Shown in pieces: positions 1 to 12,735 of a stretch of DNA of 64,000 nt. Source of the DNA: Garcia nutans (lineage: Eukaryota > Streptophyta > Magnoliopsida > Malpighiales > Euphorbiaceae); assembly GCA_947685225.1 (NCBI GenBank), contig CANTUV010000015.1, forward strand, positions 5,642,001-5,706,000, read 5' to 3'. The notes beneath the pieces are model-generated. The model searched no databases. It saw nothing but the letters and a program-made list of their open reading frames with translations, and was not told the origin of the DNA. Made by a program: the position numbers and the translations under genes. The first letter of the stretch is position 1; the number at the start of each line of letters is the position of its first letter.

Positions 1-1243
1 ATGCTACAAACTTTACCACCTATTAAGCATCTGGTATGAAATAGGTTTTCTCTTTGTTCCAGGCTTTCCTATTTAAATTTTGAACTCAAAACACACCTAA
101 CAACAAGAGTTTCACCCATTTCAGCATATTCAACATTCTCTTCAATATCATAACAATCTTCTAATGGTGGCATACTCAACTCACTATCATCAAAATCATT
201 TTCATGTTCAAATTCAGAAACAATTTCATAACCCATCAAGAACATTATTTTTCTATTAGGGCACTCAGACGCAATGTGACCCCACCCTTGACATTTAAAA
301 CAAACTATATATCTTTGTCTAGAAGGTTTAGAAGAAGAATCATAAGTACCTTTCTGTGAGTTGTTATTCTTATCCTTGAATTTACTTTCATCATGGCCTT
401 TCTCTTTGGATCCTGATGTATTCTCCTTACTCTTATAATCATTTTTGTTCCATTTTGATCTCCATTTGTTGTTGGAATTTGAGTAAGACTTGGCTACCCA
501 TCTTTGTTTTTATTATCTCTTCACTTTCATGGACATATTCACAACATCCTTCATCTCCACATAGTAATGCAGCTCCACAAGATCTGCAATCTACTTATGC
601 AAACCACTTATGAACCTAGCCATGGTCACCTCTTCCCCCTCCACTATATTAGCCTTAATCATGAGCATTTCCATCTCCTTGTAGTAATCCTCTACTAGTT
701 TAGACCCCTGTGTAAGCTTATGTAACTACTGGTACAACTCTCTATAGTAGTAAAATGGCACAAACCTCTTTCTCATTATCCTCTTCATCTCATCCCATGT
801 GGATATTGGTGTCTCCCTTTTTCTCCTCCTATTCTTCACTAACTCATCCCACCACACTAGTGCATAGTCAAAAAAACTCTACAGCTGCTAACCTAACCTT
901 CTTATCCTTAGAATAGTTATGGCATGCAAAAATCATCTCCACTTTTCTCTCCCACTCTAAATACACCTCAGCATCATTTCTACCTTTAAATGATGGTATC
1001 TTCATCTTAATAGCATTTATGTTGCTATCCTTTCTATCCATTCTATCATCTCTCCTTCTATCAGATCTCTCATCTCTGTGGTCTCACACTCTCTCATTCC
1101 TTCTTCTACCAGTACTACCCACTTCATCATCATACTCATTATACAATCTTTGTAACTCCTCCGCCCTATCCCTTTGACTATCATTTGATCCATTATGGTT
1201 ATGGGTTATACTAGCTTCATTAATTCTCTCATCTAACCCATCC
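1..1243 (-). pseudogene. Ty3/gypsy gag (gypsy-1), C-terminal two thirds, broken
   Basis: Read on the minus strand this is the rest of a plant Ty3/gypsy gag: a capsid-like region with the usual run of Trp- and Tyr-rich motifs (about 1030 down to 560), a basic linker, then a CCHC zinc knuckle at about 303-262 (CFKC, then GWGH, then C four residues on), followed by an acidic stretch leading toward protease. Several in-frame stops interrupt it, so it cannot make Gag. The N-terminus lies at 9538-9653, separated by the copia insertion. Protease and pol would lie to the left, outside the window. The gag resembles that of gypsy-2 at 13131-14225. The lineage within Ty3/gypsy was not determined. Confidence 0.8.
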
Positions 1244-2591
1244 TGTTAGTGTATGTGCCCTAGGACATTTATTTGGATCTTTATGTTATACATTCATTAT
1301 TAATAAATGAGGTTTTATTATCATTTTTGTTTGTTTGCATGTTACACAATTTTGATATTTGTCCCTGGTTTATTATTGTTATAGAGATAAAAGAATAATT
1401 CTTAACCAGTATGAATGTTGATTTGATAATCATCATATGGTTATGTGTATAGTGATACAAATCAATTTCATAGATACTTGTTAGAGAACAATGTATTGGA
1501 TAGACCCATCATGAGATTACTACATGGGTTAGTGTCATAAGTAAATCTCATGATAGTTATGTATTAATTCTTTGACTTGAGATTGTCATAGTTTCCAATA
1601 TAAGGACTATTATATTTTGACATGATCAAACATTATCCGTAACTGGATAGTAATAAAGGTTATGATCATATTTGATAGAAATTATGTAGAGGATAATGAA
1701 CAATCAAGATAGAATTTGTCCCTCTCTTTGAAAGAGATATCTTTTGGGCCCCTCGATAAGTGAGACTGTGAAATGCATGGTCGTGCTCAAATGAATTGAT
1801 AGTGTGATCAATTTCATTTGTTTTTTATCAGTCTACTTGGAGATCAAGTAATCATAAGTTTGGACAATATAAGTATGATGTTGACCATGACTTATGTTCA
1901 AGCTAGATATCGTGTGACAAAGGGATTAATGCATGTACTATTATTAGGCAAATTGGACTTTCCTTATATTAATTGGGTAGTTGTAACGCCTTGCTAGAGG
2001 CCAATTACGACTTGTTGGTTTAAAAGAGATTAAATTGACTGCCAATTAATATGGGCCTATCAGGTCACACACAAGAATGCGCTTTGGGCTGGATATAATA
2101 TTAATAATATTAATATTAGATATAAATATTTATTATTATTATTTTCATTTTTTTATATATTATTAGATAATATATTCAGAATCCTTATTAGATTTGGATT
2201 CTAAATTTGACTTACCTTATCCAATTTTGAATTGGATTTTGGAGTGATTATATTCACTCCAGACGTTAAGTCTTCTCATAGGTAACATTAGAAAATGAAT
2301 GAGGATGAAAACAAAGGAACCCTAATACGTTTTAGAGAAAATGTTTTTCCAGCCTTCGCCGTTGCAAAGAGCTAGCACTCCAGACGGTAGCATTCGTGTG
2401 GATACGCGATAGAGGGTGTTTCACTATCAAGGCATCTCTTCCAAACTGTGATTTCAAATCATCAACAGGTTAGTTCTTTGAACACTTTCGTCGAATTAAA
2501 CGAACAGCATGGATCCTGGTGGGAAATTAGAGATCAAAAATTTTTTCGCTGCGTGTTTTTGGTTTGCAGTGATCTCCTTGATTTCCTAACA
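1244..2591 (+). repeat. 5' LTR of the copia element
   Basis: Starts TGTTAGTGTATG and ends TTTCCTAACA, so the termini are TGTTAG/CTAACA inverted repeats. It is followed directly by the primer binding site. Length is 1348 bp against 1355 bp for the copy at 8178-9532. It contains an AT-rich stretch (about 2097-2170) that could hold promoter elements. Confidence 0.95.
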
Positions 2592-2592
2592 G

Positions 2593-2604
2593 TGGTATCA
2601 GAGC
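2593..2604 (+). other. Copia primer binding site (initiator tRNA-Met)
   Basis: TGGTATCAGAGC begins one base after the 5' LTR. This is the standard 12-nt complement of the 3' end of plant initiator tRNA-Met. Confidence 0.95.
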
Positions 2605-4187
2605 GACTTATTATTTTCATTTAAGTCGAAAATGCTATGTTGATATGATTACACGAGATATATTGATTTCGTATGGCATGTTAACTATAAAACCCTAATT
2701 CGTTTTTCATATGATGAGAAAGGATTGGTGTTTTTAATTTCGTTTGCATGAGATGATCATGTATATATGATTGGTTGATTAAAATGATTTTCATATGATG
2801 AAAACGATTAAGTTTATATGTGATATAAACATTTGGTAATGATTCTGTAATGGGTTGTACATATTTGAAATAAAATAGTAAGAAGGTTAATGAGATTAAC
2901 GATTCTATTTTAGGGTTTTGCCAAAGAAAAATGTTAATGAGATTAACATTTCTGTTTGGCTTCGAGGGGCGCAACCCCTCGACCCTGCCCAGGGGTGCTG
3001 CCCCTTCGAATCCCTGCCCGCTGACTGGCTAGCGGGAGCCCCGCCCGCTAACCGGCTAGCAGGACAGCCGTATGTTCGTGCCCTATAGTTCGTTACCGCG
3101 ACATTAAGAATGTCAATATATTTGTTTCTATTTAACATGTTGGTGATGAATATGTTATGTTTGTTTGATGTCTTGGCATGGTGCATAGCATGGCCTTATG
3201 ATCCCCGCCCGCTGACTGGCCAGCAGGAGCCCCGCCCGCTAACCGTCTAGCGGGACAGCTGTATGTTCGCGCCCTATAGTTCGTTACCGCGACATTAAGA
3301 ATGTCAATATATTTGTTTCTATTTAACATGTTGGTGATGAATATGTTATGTGTCGTTTATTTTGTTGTAATTTATTTTACTAGTAGTTAGATTTTCTTTT
3401 ATTGTAATAAATGAAGATTCAAGCTACAATGTTTGTGATGGAGATTCATACCAAGGAGAAGATGGTTCCATGGTGATGGAAGCACAAGCTCAAGTTTTGA
3501 AGATATGTAATATTGCAAGTGTTGTAATAGATAGGTTTTTCACCTAGGGTTGCCTTTATGATATTCATTTGGTCTCTTGAAGATCATATTTAGTTTGGCC
3601 ATACTATGTCACGTTTACATATTTTGTCATTTAGTATATGATGCTTATGTGATAAATTATATATATGCATATAGGATGCTAAAATATAATGATATGTAAT
3701 GCAAGACATGATAATAATTTAGTTGAACCCTCATTAATAATTTAAGTCTAAATGCCATCCACGTTTTGAACACCTATCAAAACTAAGATTGTATTAAAGT
3801 AGGTATTGCCAAAGCAATATGCTTTAAACATTCTTAGCTAAGTAGGATGAGTAATAGTGCTACTCATATGTTTTAAAATTGGTTAGACTTAATTAGGCTA
3901 TCAAAATGGTTTTGGGCCTAAGGCATTAGATGGAATTCAACATGCTATGACATATGATGTCAATATTTCATAATTACTAAGAGTTACATGAGATGTAATT
4001 GGTAAAGATGTTACCTACCTAAATAACTTGATTTTAAGCGTCACGCCAAAGCTGAGTTTAGAATTAAGTGAAATATGGATCTTAGCCTACTAAAATATTT
4101 CTTTAGAGGGTTATATTTTTAGTAGGAGTTTAAATAATTTTAACCTCATAATTAATTAAAATTTGACTTTGCATATTTATTTTGTAG
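2605..4187 (+). other. Long copia leader with GC-rich hairpins and a partial duplication
   Basis: About 1.6 kb without a convincing reading frame between primer site and gag. A perfect 8-bp stem with 5-nt loop lies at 2962-2982 (TCGAGGGG, loop CGCAA, CCCCTCGA). A 150-bp block at 3011-3160 recurs at 3202-3351 with a period of 191 bp. Each copy starts with GC-rich short inverted repeats of the form CCCGCT...AGCGGG. These blocks stand out from the very AT-rich surroundings. Confidence 0.8.
3011..3351 (+). repeat. Two-copy direct repeat in the copia leader (150-bp block, 191-bp period)
   Basis: Copies at 3011-3160 and 3202-3351 are nearly identical, separated by 41 bp of unique sequence. Each contains two CCCGCT/AGCGGG-type hairpins followed by a stretch ending near TATGTTATGT. 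Short minus-strand open frames across them are by-products of the duplication. Confidence 0.85.
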
Positions 4188-7100
4188 ATGGCTGCTAATA
4201 ACAATTCCACCTTATCACTGTGATCTATCCTTGAGAAGGAAAAATTGAAAGAATGTGGGACTAATTTTGTTGCCTGGTTTAGGAACCTGAGAATTGTTCT
4301 CAAACAAGAGAAAAAGTCCTACGTGCTTGATGAAGCTGTCCCTGACCCACCTCCTGCTGATGCTTCTAATGCTGCTAAGAGTAAGCATAAGAAGCATGTG
4401 GATGATTCCAATGACATAGGATGTCTTATGTTGGCTACTATGTGTCCAGGACTTCAGAAGGATTTGGAACACTTAGAGGCTTATGAGATGAGTGTGCATC
4501 TCAAACAAGCTTTCCAACAACAGGCTAGGCAAGATAGGTTTGACACCGCTGTTGCATTATTTGACTGCAAAATGTCTGAAGGTGAATCTGTTAGTGCTCA
4601 TGTTTTGAAGATGAAAGGCTATCTAGATCACCTTGCTAGACTTGGATATCCCCTGAGTTTAGAACTCTCCACGGATTTGATCCTACATTCATTGCCTAGC
4701 AGTTTCTCACAGTTTGTCATGAACTATAACATGAATGACATGGAGAAATCCATTCCTGAGCTACATGGTATTCTCAAAACTGCTGAGGGGAATATCAAAA
4801 AGCCTACCCAAATATTGAATGTCAATATTAAACAAATGAAAAAGAAAGCCAAAGATACTAAAGGCAAGGGTAAGGCAAAAGGTGCTAAAGGGTCCAAGGG
4901 ACAAGCTAAACCAAAACCTGAACCTAAGGCTAAAGTTAATAAGGAAGGGACTTGTTTCCATTGCAACAAGCCTGGGCATTGGAAGAGAAATTGTCAACTC
5001 TATTTGGATGAGTTAAAGAAGTTGAAGGGTAGTGCGACTACATCTTCAGGTATTTATGTTATAGAAATTAATTTATCTATTCCTTCTTCCTGGGTATTAG
5101 ATACCGGATGTGGATCTCATATTTGTACAAATATGCAGGGACTCAAAAGGAGTAGGATGCTAAAGAAGGGCGAAGTGGACCTACGTGTTAGCAATAGAGC
5201 AAGAGTTGCTGCTATAGCTGTAGGAACTTATGAACTTTTTATGCCCAATGGGTTTTTGTTAATTTTGAACAATTGCTTTTATGTTCCTACTATGAATAGG
5301 AATCTTATTTCAGTATCTGTTTTTGATGATGAAGGTTATTCATTTTTTATTAAGAATAAGAAATGTTCTATTTTTGATAAAAATGATTTGCTTTATGATA
5401 TTGCAAATTCTTATAATGGCCTTTATATCCTTAATCTTGATGATTCTAATGGTAATGATATCTATAACATAACTTCTAAGAGAACTAAGCCAAATGAGTT
5501 AAACCCTACTTATTTATGGCATTGTCGCCTTAGCCATATAAATGAGAAACACATTTCTAAGCTCCATCAAGATGGATTATTAGATTCATTTGATTTTGAA
5601 TCATTTGAAACATATGAGTCTTGTTTGCTTGGTAAAATGACAAAGGATCCTTTTACTGGGCATAGTGAAAGGGCTAATGATTTATTGGGCTTGATACATA
5701 CAGATGTATGTGGTCCTTTTAGCATTAGTGCCAAAGGAGGATTTCGATACGTCATTACTTTTACTGATGATTTCAGTAGGTATGGCTATGTCTACCTAAT
5801 GAAACATAAGCATGAGTCTTTTGAAATGTTTAGAACTTTTCAAAATGAAGTACAAAATCAACTTAGTAAAATAATTAAACTACTTCGATCAGATCGAGGT
5901 GGTGAATATTTGAGCTAAGAGTTTGATGATCATCTAAGGGATTGTGGAATTGTTTCACAACTGACTCCTCCAGGAACTCCACAGTGGAATGGAGTTTCTG
6001 AAAGGAGAAATCAAACTCTACTAGATATGGTTCGATCAATGATGAGTCAAGCGGATCTTCCTTTATCTTTTTGGGGTTATGCCTTGGAGACAGCTGCATT
6101 CATTCTGAACCGTGTACCATCTAAGGCGGTTGAAAAGACACCATATGAGATATGGACAGGTAAGACACCTAGTTTGTCTTTTCTTAAGATTTGGGGTTGT
6201 GAAGCTTATGTGAAAAGACCAGTTTTAGATAAGTTAGCTCCAAAGTCTATCAAATGTAATTTTGTGGGGTATCCTAAGGAAACTAAAGGATACTATTTCT
6301 ATACTCCTTTAGAGAACAAAGTGTTTGTTACTCCAAATGGGATCTTTTTAGAAAAGGAATTTCTTTCTAAGAGAACTAGTGGGAGTATAGTAGAACTTGA
6401 GGAAACTCAAGTACCATAAGAAATCATTGAGCCGTCTATAGAGCCTATTTCAGAACCACAAATAGTTGTGGAGTCTGAAGACGTAACACAAATCCCTCGT
6501 AGGTATGATAGGACCCATCGTCATCCAGAGAGATATGGATTTCTTGTGACTGATGATAGTGAAGTAATGCTCATAGATCAAGATGAGCCTACTACCTATC
6601 AAGAAGCTGTGTCAGGTCCAGATTCAAACAAATGGCTTGGAGCCATGAAATCTGAGATGCAATCTATGTTTGACAACCAAGTTTGGTCTTTAATTGATCC
6701 TCCAGAGGGAATTAAGACTATTGGTTGCAAATGGGTTTTCAAGAAGAAAACTGACATGGATGGGAATGTGCAGACCTATAAAGCAAGGCTTGTTACAAAA
6801 GGTTTCCAGCAAACTCATGGTATAGACTATGATGAAACCATTTCACCAGTTGCTATGCTTAAGTCTGTTAGAATTCTCATTGCCATTGCAACATACTATG
6901 ATTATGAGATATTGCAAATGGATGTCAAAACCGCTTTCCTTAATGGAAACTTGCTTGAGGATGTGTTATATGACACAACCTGAGGGTTTTATAAATCCTA
7001 AGAATTTTACAAAGGTTTGCAAGCTTCAAAGATCCATTAATGTATTGAAGCAAGCATCTCGAAGCTGGAATCTTCATTTTGATGAAACAGTTAGGAACTT

Positions 7101-8109
7101 TGGTTTCATCAAGAATGAAAATGAACCTTGTGTTTACAAGATGGTTAGTGGGAGTGCAGTAGTGTTTTTAGTCTTATATGTGGATGACATATTACTCATT
7201 GGGAATGATATCCCTACCTTGCAAAAGGTTAAGACTTGGTTAGGGAATTCTTTCTCAATGAAAGACTTAGGTGAGGCTGCCTATATCCTTGGTATAAAGA
7301 TCTATAGAGATAGATCTAGAAGGATAATTGGCCTGAGTCAAAGTACATACATAGATAAAGTGTTGAAGAGGTTCAGCATGCAAGATTCCAAAAAGGGATT
7401 CTTGCCTATGTCTCATGGCATTCATCTCAGCAAGAGTCAATGTCCTATGACATCTAATGAGAGAGATCAAATGAATAAGATTCCTTATGCTTCTGCTATA
7501 GGATCTATTATGTATGCCATGTTATGTATTAGACCAGATGTCTCATATCCATTAAGCGCAACTAGTAGATTTCAAGCTGATCCTGGTGAAGGTCACTGGA
7601 CAGTTGTCAAGAATATTCTTAAGTACCTTCAAAGGACTAAAGATGTATTCTTGGTTTATGGAGGTTTGGAAGATGAGCTAGTTGTAAATGGTTACACAGA
7701 TGCTAGTTTCCAAACTGACATAGATGATTTTAGATCACAGTCAGGTTTTGTATTCACATTGAATGGTGGAGCTATTAGTTGGAAGAGTTCAAAACAAAGT
7801 ACTATGGTTGATTCCACAACAGAGGCTGAGTATATAGCAGCATCAGATGCAACTAAGGAAGCAGTCTGGTTGAAGAAATTCATCACTGAGCTAGGAGTGG
7901 TGCCTAGCATTGCAAATCCTGTGGACATTTATTGTGACAACAATGGTGCCATAGCACAGGTAAAAGAGCCTAGATCTCATCAAAGGTCTAAGCATATACT
8001 CAGGCGTTTTCACCACATTCGAGATATTATCGATAGAGGAGATATCAAGATATGCAAAGTTGACACAAATGATAACATAGCGGATCCATTAACAAAGCCT
8101 CTCTCATAG
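4188..8109 (+). pseudogene. Copia gag-pol polyprotein, three stops and one frameshift
   Basis: The ATG at 4188 starts the family frame, but a TGA at 4221-4223 stops it after 11 codons. From 4245 the frame runs through a capsid-type gag, a CCHC knuckle at about 4951-4992 (CFHCNKPGHWKRNC), an aspartic protease (LDTG at about 5098), a pre-integrase HHCC-type region (about 5515-5640) and the integrase core (HTD at about 5697, DRGGE at about 5893). Further stops are TAA at 5916-5918 and TAA at 6417-6419, both in the same frame. Near 6965-6975 one extra base shifts the frame. From there reverse transcriptase (YVDD at about 7176) and RNase H (CDNNG at about 7933) continue to 8109. Each stop fits a single transition from CGA or CAA. 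It once encoded the whole copia replication machinery and is now non-functional. Confidence 0.93.
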
Positions 8110-8163
8110 GTCAAGCATGATCAACACACTAGATCTATGGGTCTTAGAAATTTGTAGGCCTTG

Positions 8164-8177
8164 TGCAAGTGGGAGAT
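8164..8177 (+). other. Copia polypurine tract
   Basis: A purine-rich run including AAGTGGGAGA ends directly at the TGTTAG start of the 3' LTR. Its position and composition fit the plus-strand primer. Confidence 0.8.
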
Positions 8178-9532
8178 TGTTAGTGTATGTGCCCTAGGCC
8201 ATTTATTTGGATCTTTATGTTATACATTCATTATTAATAAATGAGGTTTTATTATCATTATTGTTTGTTTGCATGTTACACAATTTTGATATTTGTCCCT
8301 GGTTTATTATTGTTATAGAGATAAAAAAATAATTCTTAACCAGTATGAATGTTGATTTGATAATCATCATATGGTTATGTGTATAGTGATACAAATCAAT
8401 TTCACAGATACTTGTTAGAGAACAATGTATTGGATAGACCCATCATGAGATTACTATATGGGTTAGTGTCATAAGTAAATCTCATGATAGTTATGTATTA
8501 ATTCTTTGACTTGAGATTGTCATTGTTTCCAATATAAGGACTATTATATTTTGACATGATCAAACATTATCCGTAACTTGATAGTAATAAAGGTTATGAT
8601 CATATATGATAGAAATTATGTAGAGGATAATGAACAATCAAGATAGAATTTGTCCCTCTCTTTGAGAGAGATATCTTTTGGGCCCCTCGATAAGTGAGAC
8701 TGTGAAATGTATGGCCATGCTAAAATGAATTGATAGTGTGATCAATTTCATTTGTTTTTTATCAGTCTACTTGGAGATCGAGTAATCGTAAGTTTGGACA
8801 ATATAAGTATGACGTTGACCATGACTTATGTTCAAGCTAGATATCGTGTGACAAAGGGATTATTGCATGTACTATTATTAGGCAAATTGGACATTCCTTA
8901 TATTAATTGGGTAGTTGTAACGCCTTGCTAGAGGCCAATTACGACTTGTTGGTTTCATAGAGTTTAAATTGACTGCCAATTAATATGGGCCTATCGGGTA
9001 ACACACAAGAATGCGCTTTAGGCTGGATATAATATTAATAATATTAATATTAGATATTAATATTTATTATTATTATTATTTTCATATTTTATATATATAT
9101 AATTAGATAATATATTCAGAATCCTTATTAGATTTGGATTCTGAATTTGACTTACCTTATCCAATTTCGAATTGGATTCTGGAGTGATTATATTCACTCC
9201 AGACGTTAAGTCTTCTCATAGAAAACATTAGAAAATGAATGAGAATGAAAACAAAGGAACCCTAATATGTTTTAGAGAAAATGTTTTTCCAGCCTTCGCC
9301 GTTGCAGAGAGCTAGCACTCCAAACGATAGCATTCGTGTGGATACGCGATAGAGGGTGTTTCGCGATCGAGGCATCTCTTCCAAACTGTGATTTTGAATC
9401 ATCAACAGGTTAGTTCTTTGAACACTTTCGTCGAATTAAACGAACATCATGGATCTTGGTGGAAAATCAGAGATCAAAAAATTTTCCGCTGCGTGTTTTT
9501 TTTTTTGCAGTGATCTCCTTGATTTCCTAACA
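8178..9532 (+). repeat. 3' LTR of the copia element
   Basis: Starts TGTTAG and ends CTAACA, followed by the CATCC target duplication at 9533-9537. It is nearly identical to 1244-2591 and differs mainly by scattered substitutions and short A/T-run length changes. Confidence 0.95.
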
Positions 9533-9537
9533 CATCC

Positions 9538-9653
9538 ATCCTAGTAGACAATTTCTTGAACTCATTCATGAAGGCCTTATACATCAATTTTAAATCAGGC
9601 ACCTTTTTTACTTCTTCCTCTTGCAACTGTTCTTTCCCATCTCTTCTAGCCAT
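9538..9653 (-). pseudogene. Gypsy-1 gag N-terminus
   Basis: The minus-strand ATG at 9653-9651 starts a frame beginning MARRDGKEQ, about 40 codons, cut by the copia insertion. The reading continues in the segment ending at 1243 once the 5-bp duplication is allowed for. The start is supported by the leader and primer site lying just upstream. Confidence 0.75.
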
Positions 9654-10662
9654 AATTTTTTTAATAATAAAAGTTGCATGAAAATGGCCAGTAATAAAAA
9701 AACCTCACATTTCTCTCCCTTAGTGTTTGCACTCGTTTAATTGTTCACAACTCTCGTATTTCACTCAAGTACTTTTATCCTCTTTTTAAGCTCACACACT
9801 AAAGCCTTTTGTCACTCAAGCTTGTTGTTTTCAATTACACTTCAAAATTAATTCTCAAACCAAAATATTCATAAAACAGCAAATTAAAAAAATAAAACTG
9901 GGAATGCAATGAAAATACTTAACAAAGAATATAGGCACAAAACTAGAAGCAAGTAGACCAAAATATAGGAAATGAAATGAGCATGCATGATATGAAGACT
10001 TTGCTGCCTGAATTTAAAATTTTCAAATTAACAAGAATCAAATTGTTAATTATGGTATAAAGGGAAGCAAAAGAAATAAAGATAAAATCATAATAACAAT
10101 AATAAAAAAATAGCAACTTGGAATTGAAGAAAAATGTCAAAACTAATGGAAAATTGCATAAATTGACGTTTCCCTAATAGAAAAGTCAACTTGATAAAAA
10201 ATTAATAATAATTAGAATAAGGTAAGAAACCGAAAGTTTCATTAAAGTCTTTAAATCCCGTAATTATATCTCCAATAACTTTGACTTCATTAATTAATTT
10301 TCAAATTTCTATTTCTGTCCAGATCTAATTTTTACTTGTTCCCAAATCAATTTAAGGTAATTAAATATCCTTGATTTTGCCCAAAAGAATTGCAACCCTA
10401 GCTGCCAACCCTCAATTAACCTTCTTTTGTGCTTTTCTTTCTTCTAGCCTCAACCTTCTTTTTTTATATATAGTAGAAACAGAAAATAACACTAAAAATT
10501 TAAATTAATTCACAAAAGCTTCCAACATGCCGTAATATTCACTTATAAACCCTAATTGAGTTCTAAATGATATTAGGGCAGAAAATTATCTTCAATCAAC
10601 AATTAATCTAATTAAAACAGCAAGCTCTAATCTAAGATAAATAAGAATTTACCTTAATTCAA
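9654..10662 (-). other. Gypsy-1 untranslated leader
   Basis: AT-rich, with no conserved coding sequence on either strand. It lies between the primer binding site and the gag ATG, the normal place for a retrotransposon leader. A similar leader lies beside the gypsy-2 gag (14226-14845). Confidence 0.65.
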
Positions 10663-10674
10663 GCTCTGATACCA
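10663..10674 (-). other. Gypsy-1 primer binding site (initiator tRNA-Met)
   Basis: GCTCTGATACCA on the plus strand, i.e. TGGTATCAGAGC on the element's strand, three bases from the LTR end. It is a perfect match to the common plant tRNA-iMet site. Confidence 0.9.
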
Positions 10675-10677
10675 AAT

Positions 10678-11441
10678 GATGTGGAACCCCAACCTATAAA
10701 GAGACTAAAATGCCAATACACAATTGATATGGAACAAGAAGAAGATCAAAATTCCCAAACTATTGAACCCCCAAATGACTAATGTAATTGCAAACGCAAA
10801 TAATTGGCTGATTTAAGAAGATTAAGAATAGAAATTTGCTAAGTTGTAAAGACCTTGATGAAATTCAATTCTTGTTGCAATAGAGAATTAAACAAGTAGT
10901 CTTGAAGTTGCCTCAACAAAAAATAAATATCTCCAAAACCCCAGCCAATAGCCCCTTTATAGGGATTTTACAGCAAAAAGAAGAAACCCTAAAAATACTT
11001 GTATGGGCCAAAGTAAATAAGGAGCCCAATTGGGTTTAACTTAGGCTGAACTTAACAAACTTAGACCCAACAATTTAAATCTAAATAACTAAAACCAAAA
11101 AGGTGTAAAACACTAAAATATAAATTAAACTCGTCCAAAATGGCCTACATCTCAAAAAGGATCCAAAATAAGCCCAAATGCACTCAAGCCTAATGCAAGT
11201 CTTCTAGCCCAATTTTGTTGACATATTTGGGCTCTTCAAAACTTCCATATATGGACTTTCCATATTTAGACAGCCCATAATCAAAATGTTTTTGCATGAA
11301 AACTTGAAGTTGCTCTTTGAGTCTCTTAGCTCGTGATCTATTAATTGGTCCACCAAAATTTCAATATTTGGAATTAGTCCCCAATTGTTTCCTTTGATGC
11401 CTTGACCATTATGAACTGCATTTGTATCACTTGTGCTCACA
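10678..11441 (-). repeat. 5' LTR of gypsy-1 (outer end approximate)
   Basis: The inner edge is firm: on the element strand the LTR ends ...CACATCA, followed by TTTGGTATCAGAGC, exactly as in gypsy-3 at 38102-38122. The outer edge is set at the CTCACA before reverse transcriptase coding resumes near 11445. A TATA-like CTATAAAGG lies on the minus strand at about 10961-10953. The partner LTR is outside the window, so no target duplication can be checked. Confidence 0.65.
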
Positions 11442-12577
11442 TTAGTCTGGTTTGATTCTTATTTGGTGATAACCACTTTTAATATCAATTTTAGAGAAGA
11501 TACAAGAACCGTGCAATTAATATAACATGTCATCAACTCGAGGTATAGGGTGTCGATATTTTACCATAATTTTGTTGACGGCTCGACAATCAACACACAT
11601 ACGCCAACTTCCATCCTTTTTTTGCACCAAAAAGACCGGTACCGCACATGGGCTTAAGCTTTCTCTTATGTGTCCTTTCTCCAAAAGCTCTTCCACTTGC
11701 CTTTGAATCTCCTTGGTCTCTTCCAGATTGCTTTTATATGCAGGCCTATTAGGTATGGCAGCCCAGGAACAAAGTCAATTTGATGTTCAATCCCTCTTAA
11801 AGGTGGCAAACCTTGTGGTAGATCATCAGGGAAAATATCATTATATTCCTGCGAAACATCAACCACAACACTAGGCAAAGCAGGGTTAAGATCTTTAGAT
11901 GAAACATAGGCCTCTTTATACATAAGTACAATCATTGGCTTATTTGTAACCAAAGCTCTCCTTTTTCACACTCTTTCTTTTTTCTTTTATTTTTCTTTCA
12001 GCTTCTCTTTTTGTATGAATTCTTCATTTGCTTTGTCAAGTTGCATTTGATCTTCAAAAATCAGTTTAGGGGTTAAAGGAGCTAGAGTGAATCTTCTACC
12101 TTCTTTCTCCAAAGAGTACCTATTAGAATACCCAGCATGAGTCACTCTCCTATCCCATTGCCATGGTCTACCTAATAACAAATTACTAGCTTGCATAGGC
12201 ACTACATCAAATGTCACCTCATCATGATATTTTCCAATTGTAAATGGTACCCTCACTTGTTTTTGGACTCTCACTTCCCCACTATTATTAAGCCAGTGTA
12301 ATTTGAATGGCTTAGGATGCTTAGTGGCCTCTAATCCTAACCTGTCCACAAACAAAGTACTAGCCACAAACAAAGTACTACCCCCATCAATGATCAAACT
12401 ACACACCTTCTCATTTACTAAACACCTAGTATGGAAAATATTTTTTCTTTTCAACTTGATTCCCTCTTCATCTTCTTTTACTTGTGCATTAAGAGCCCTC
12501 CTAGTAACTATTATTCAACCTTCCATAGGCATCTCACAATCACTACAATCCTCTAATGAATGCATCTCATCCTCAAC
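11442..12577 (-). pseudogene. Gypsy-2 protease and start of reverse transcriptase, broken
   Basis: Minus strand. The protease domain spans about 12454-12100 with the active-site region LIIDGGS and the downstream LLGRPW motif. A linker leads to the reverse transcriptase start (VFLVQKKDGSWRMCVD at about 11650-11600, then HPIPRVDDML and FSKIDIKSGYHQ), which stops abruptly near 11445 where the gypsy-1 LTR begins. Frame breaks occur near 11960 and near 11680. An in-frame stop lies near 11522. A tandem 20-bp duplication in the protease (about 12350-12390) puts two STLFVA-like segments next to the active site. The remainder of pol would lie left of gypsy-1, off the window. Confidence 0.85.
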
Positions 12578-12735
12578 ATCACTGATACGTCCGAGGGTTT
12601 GGAGGATTGTGGATCAGGTTCGACAAGGTAGCATATAAAGTCAAAAGAGACTGGTGAGCCCATGTTTGATCCAAATAAAGAAAATGGGTGCGCCTCTACT
12701 GATAGCTTAAGCTTTTGGTAGAAATGGTTAGCATT

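Larger units (their letters stand above)
1244..9532 (+). mobile_element. Complete Ty1/copia LTR retrotransposon, 8.3 kb, coding region broken
   Basis: It has two LTRs of about 1.35 kb, a primer binding site, a gag-pol region and a polypurine tract in the order expected of Ty1/copia (protease, integrase, reverse transcriptase, RNase H). It is bounded by a perfect 5-bp target duplication CATCC (1239-1243 and 9533-9537). It lies inside the gag of gypsy-1, on the opposite strand. By eye the LTRs differ by roughly 2-3%, so it is fairly recent but not new. LTR length and total size would suit the Angela/Tork side of copia, but I cannot confirm the lineage. With three in-frame stops and one frameshift it is not autonomous. 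Confidence 0.95.

Noticed and set aside
2681..3329. Minus-strand frames of 65-97 codons in the copia leader
   Set aside because: They overlap the duplicated GC-rich leader block, lie antisense to the element and have no recognisable domain.
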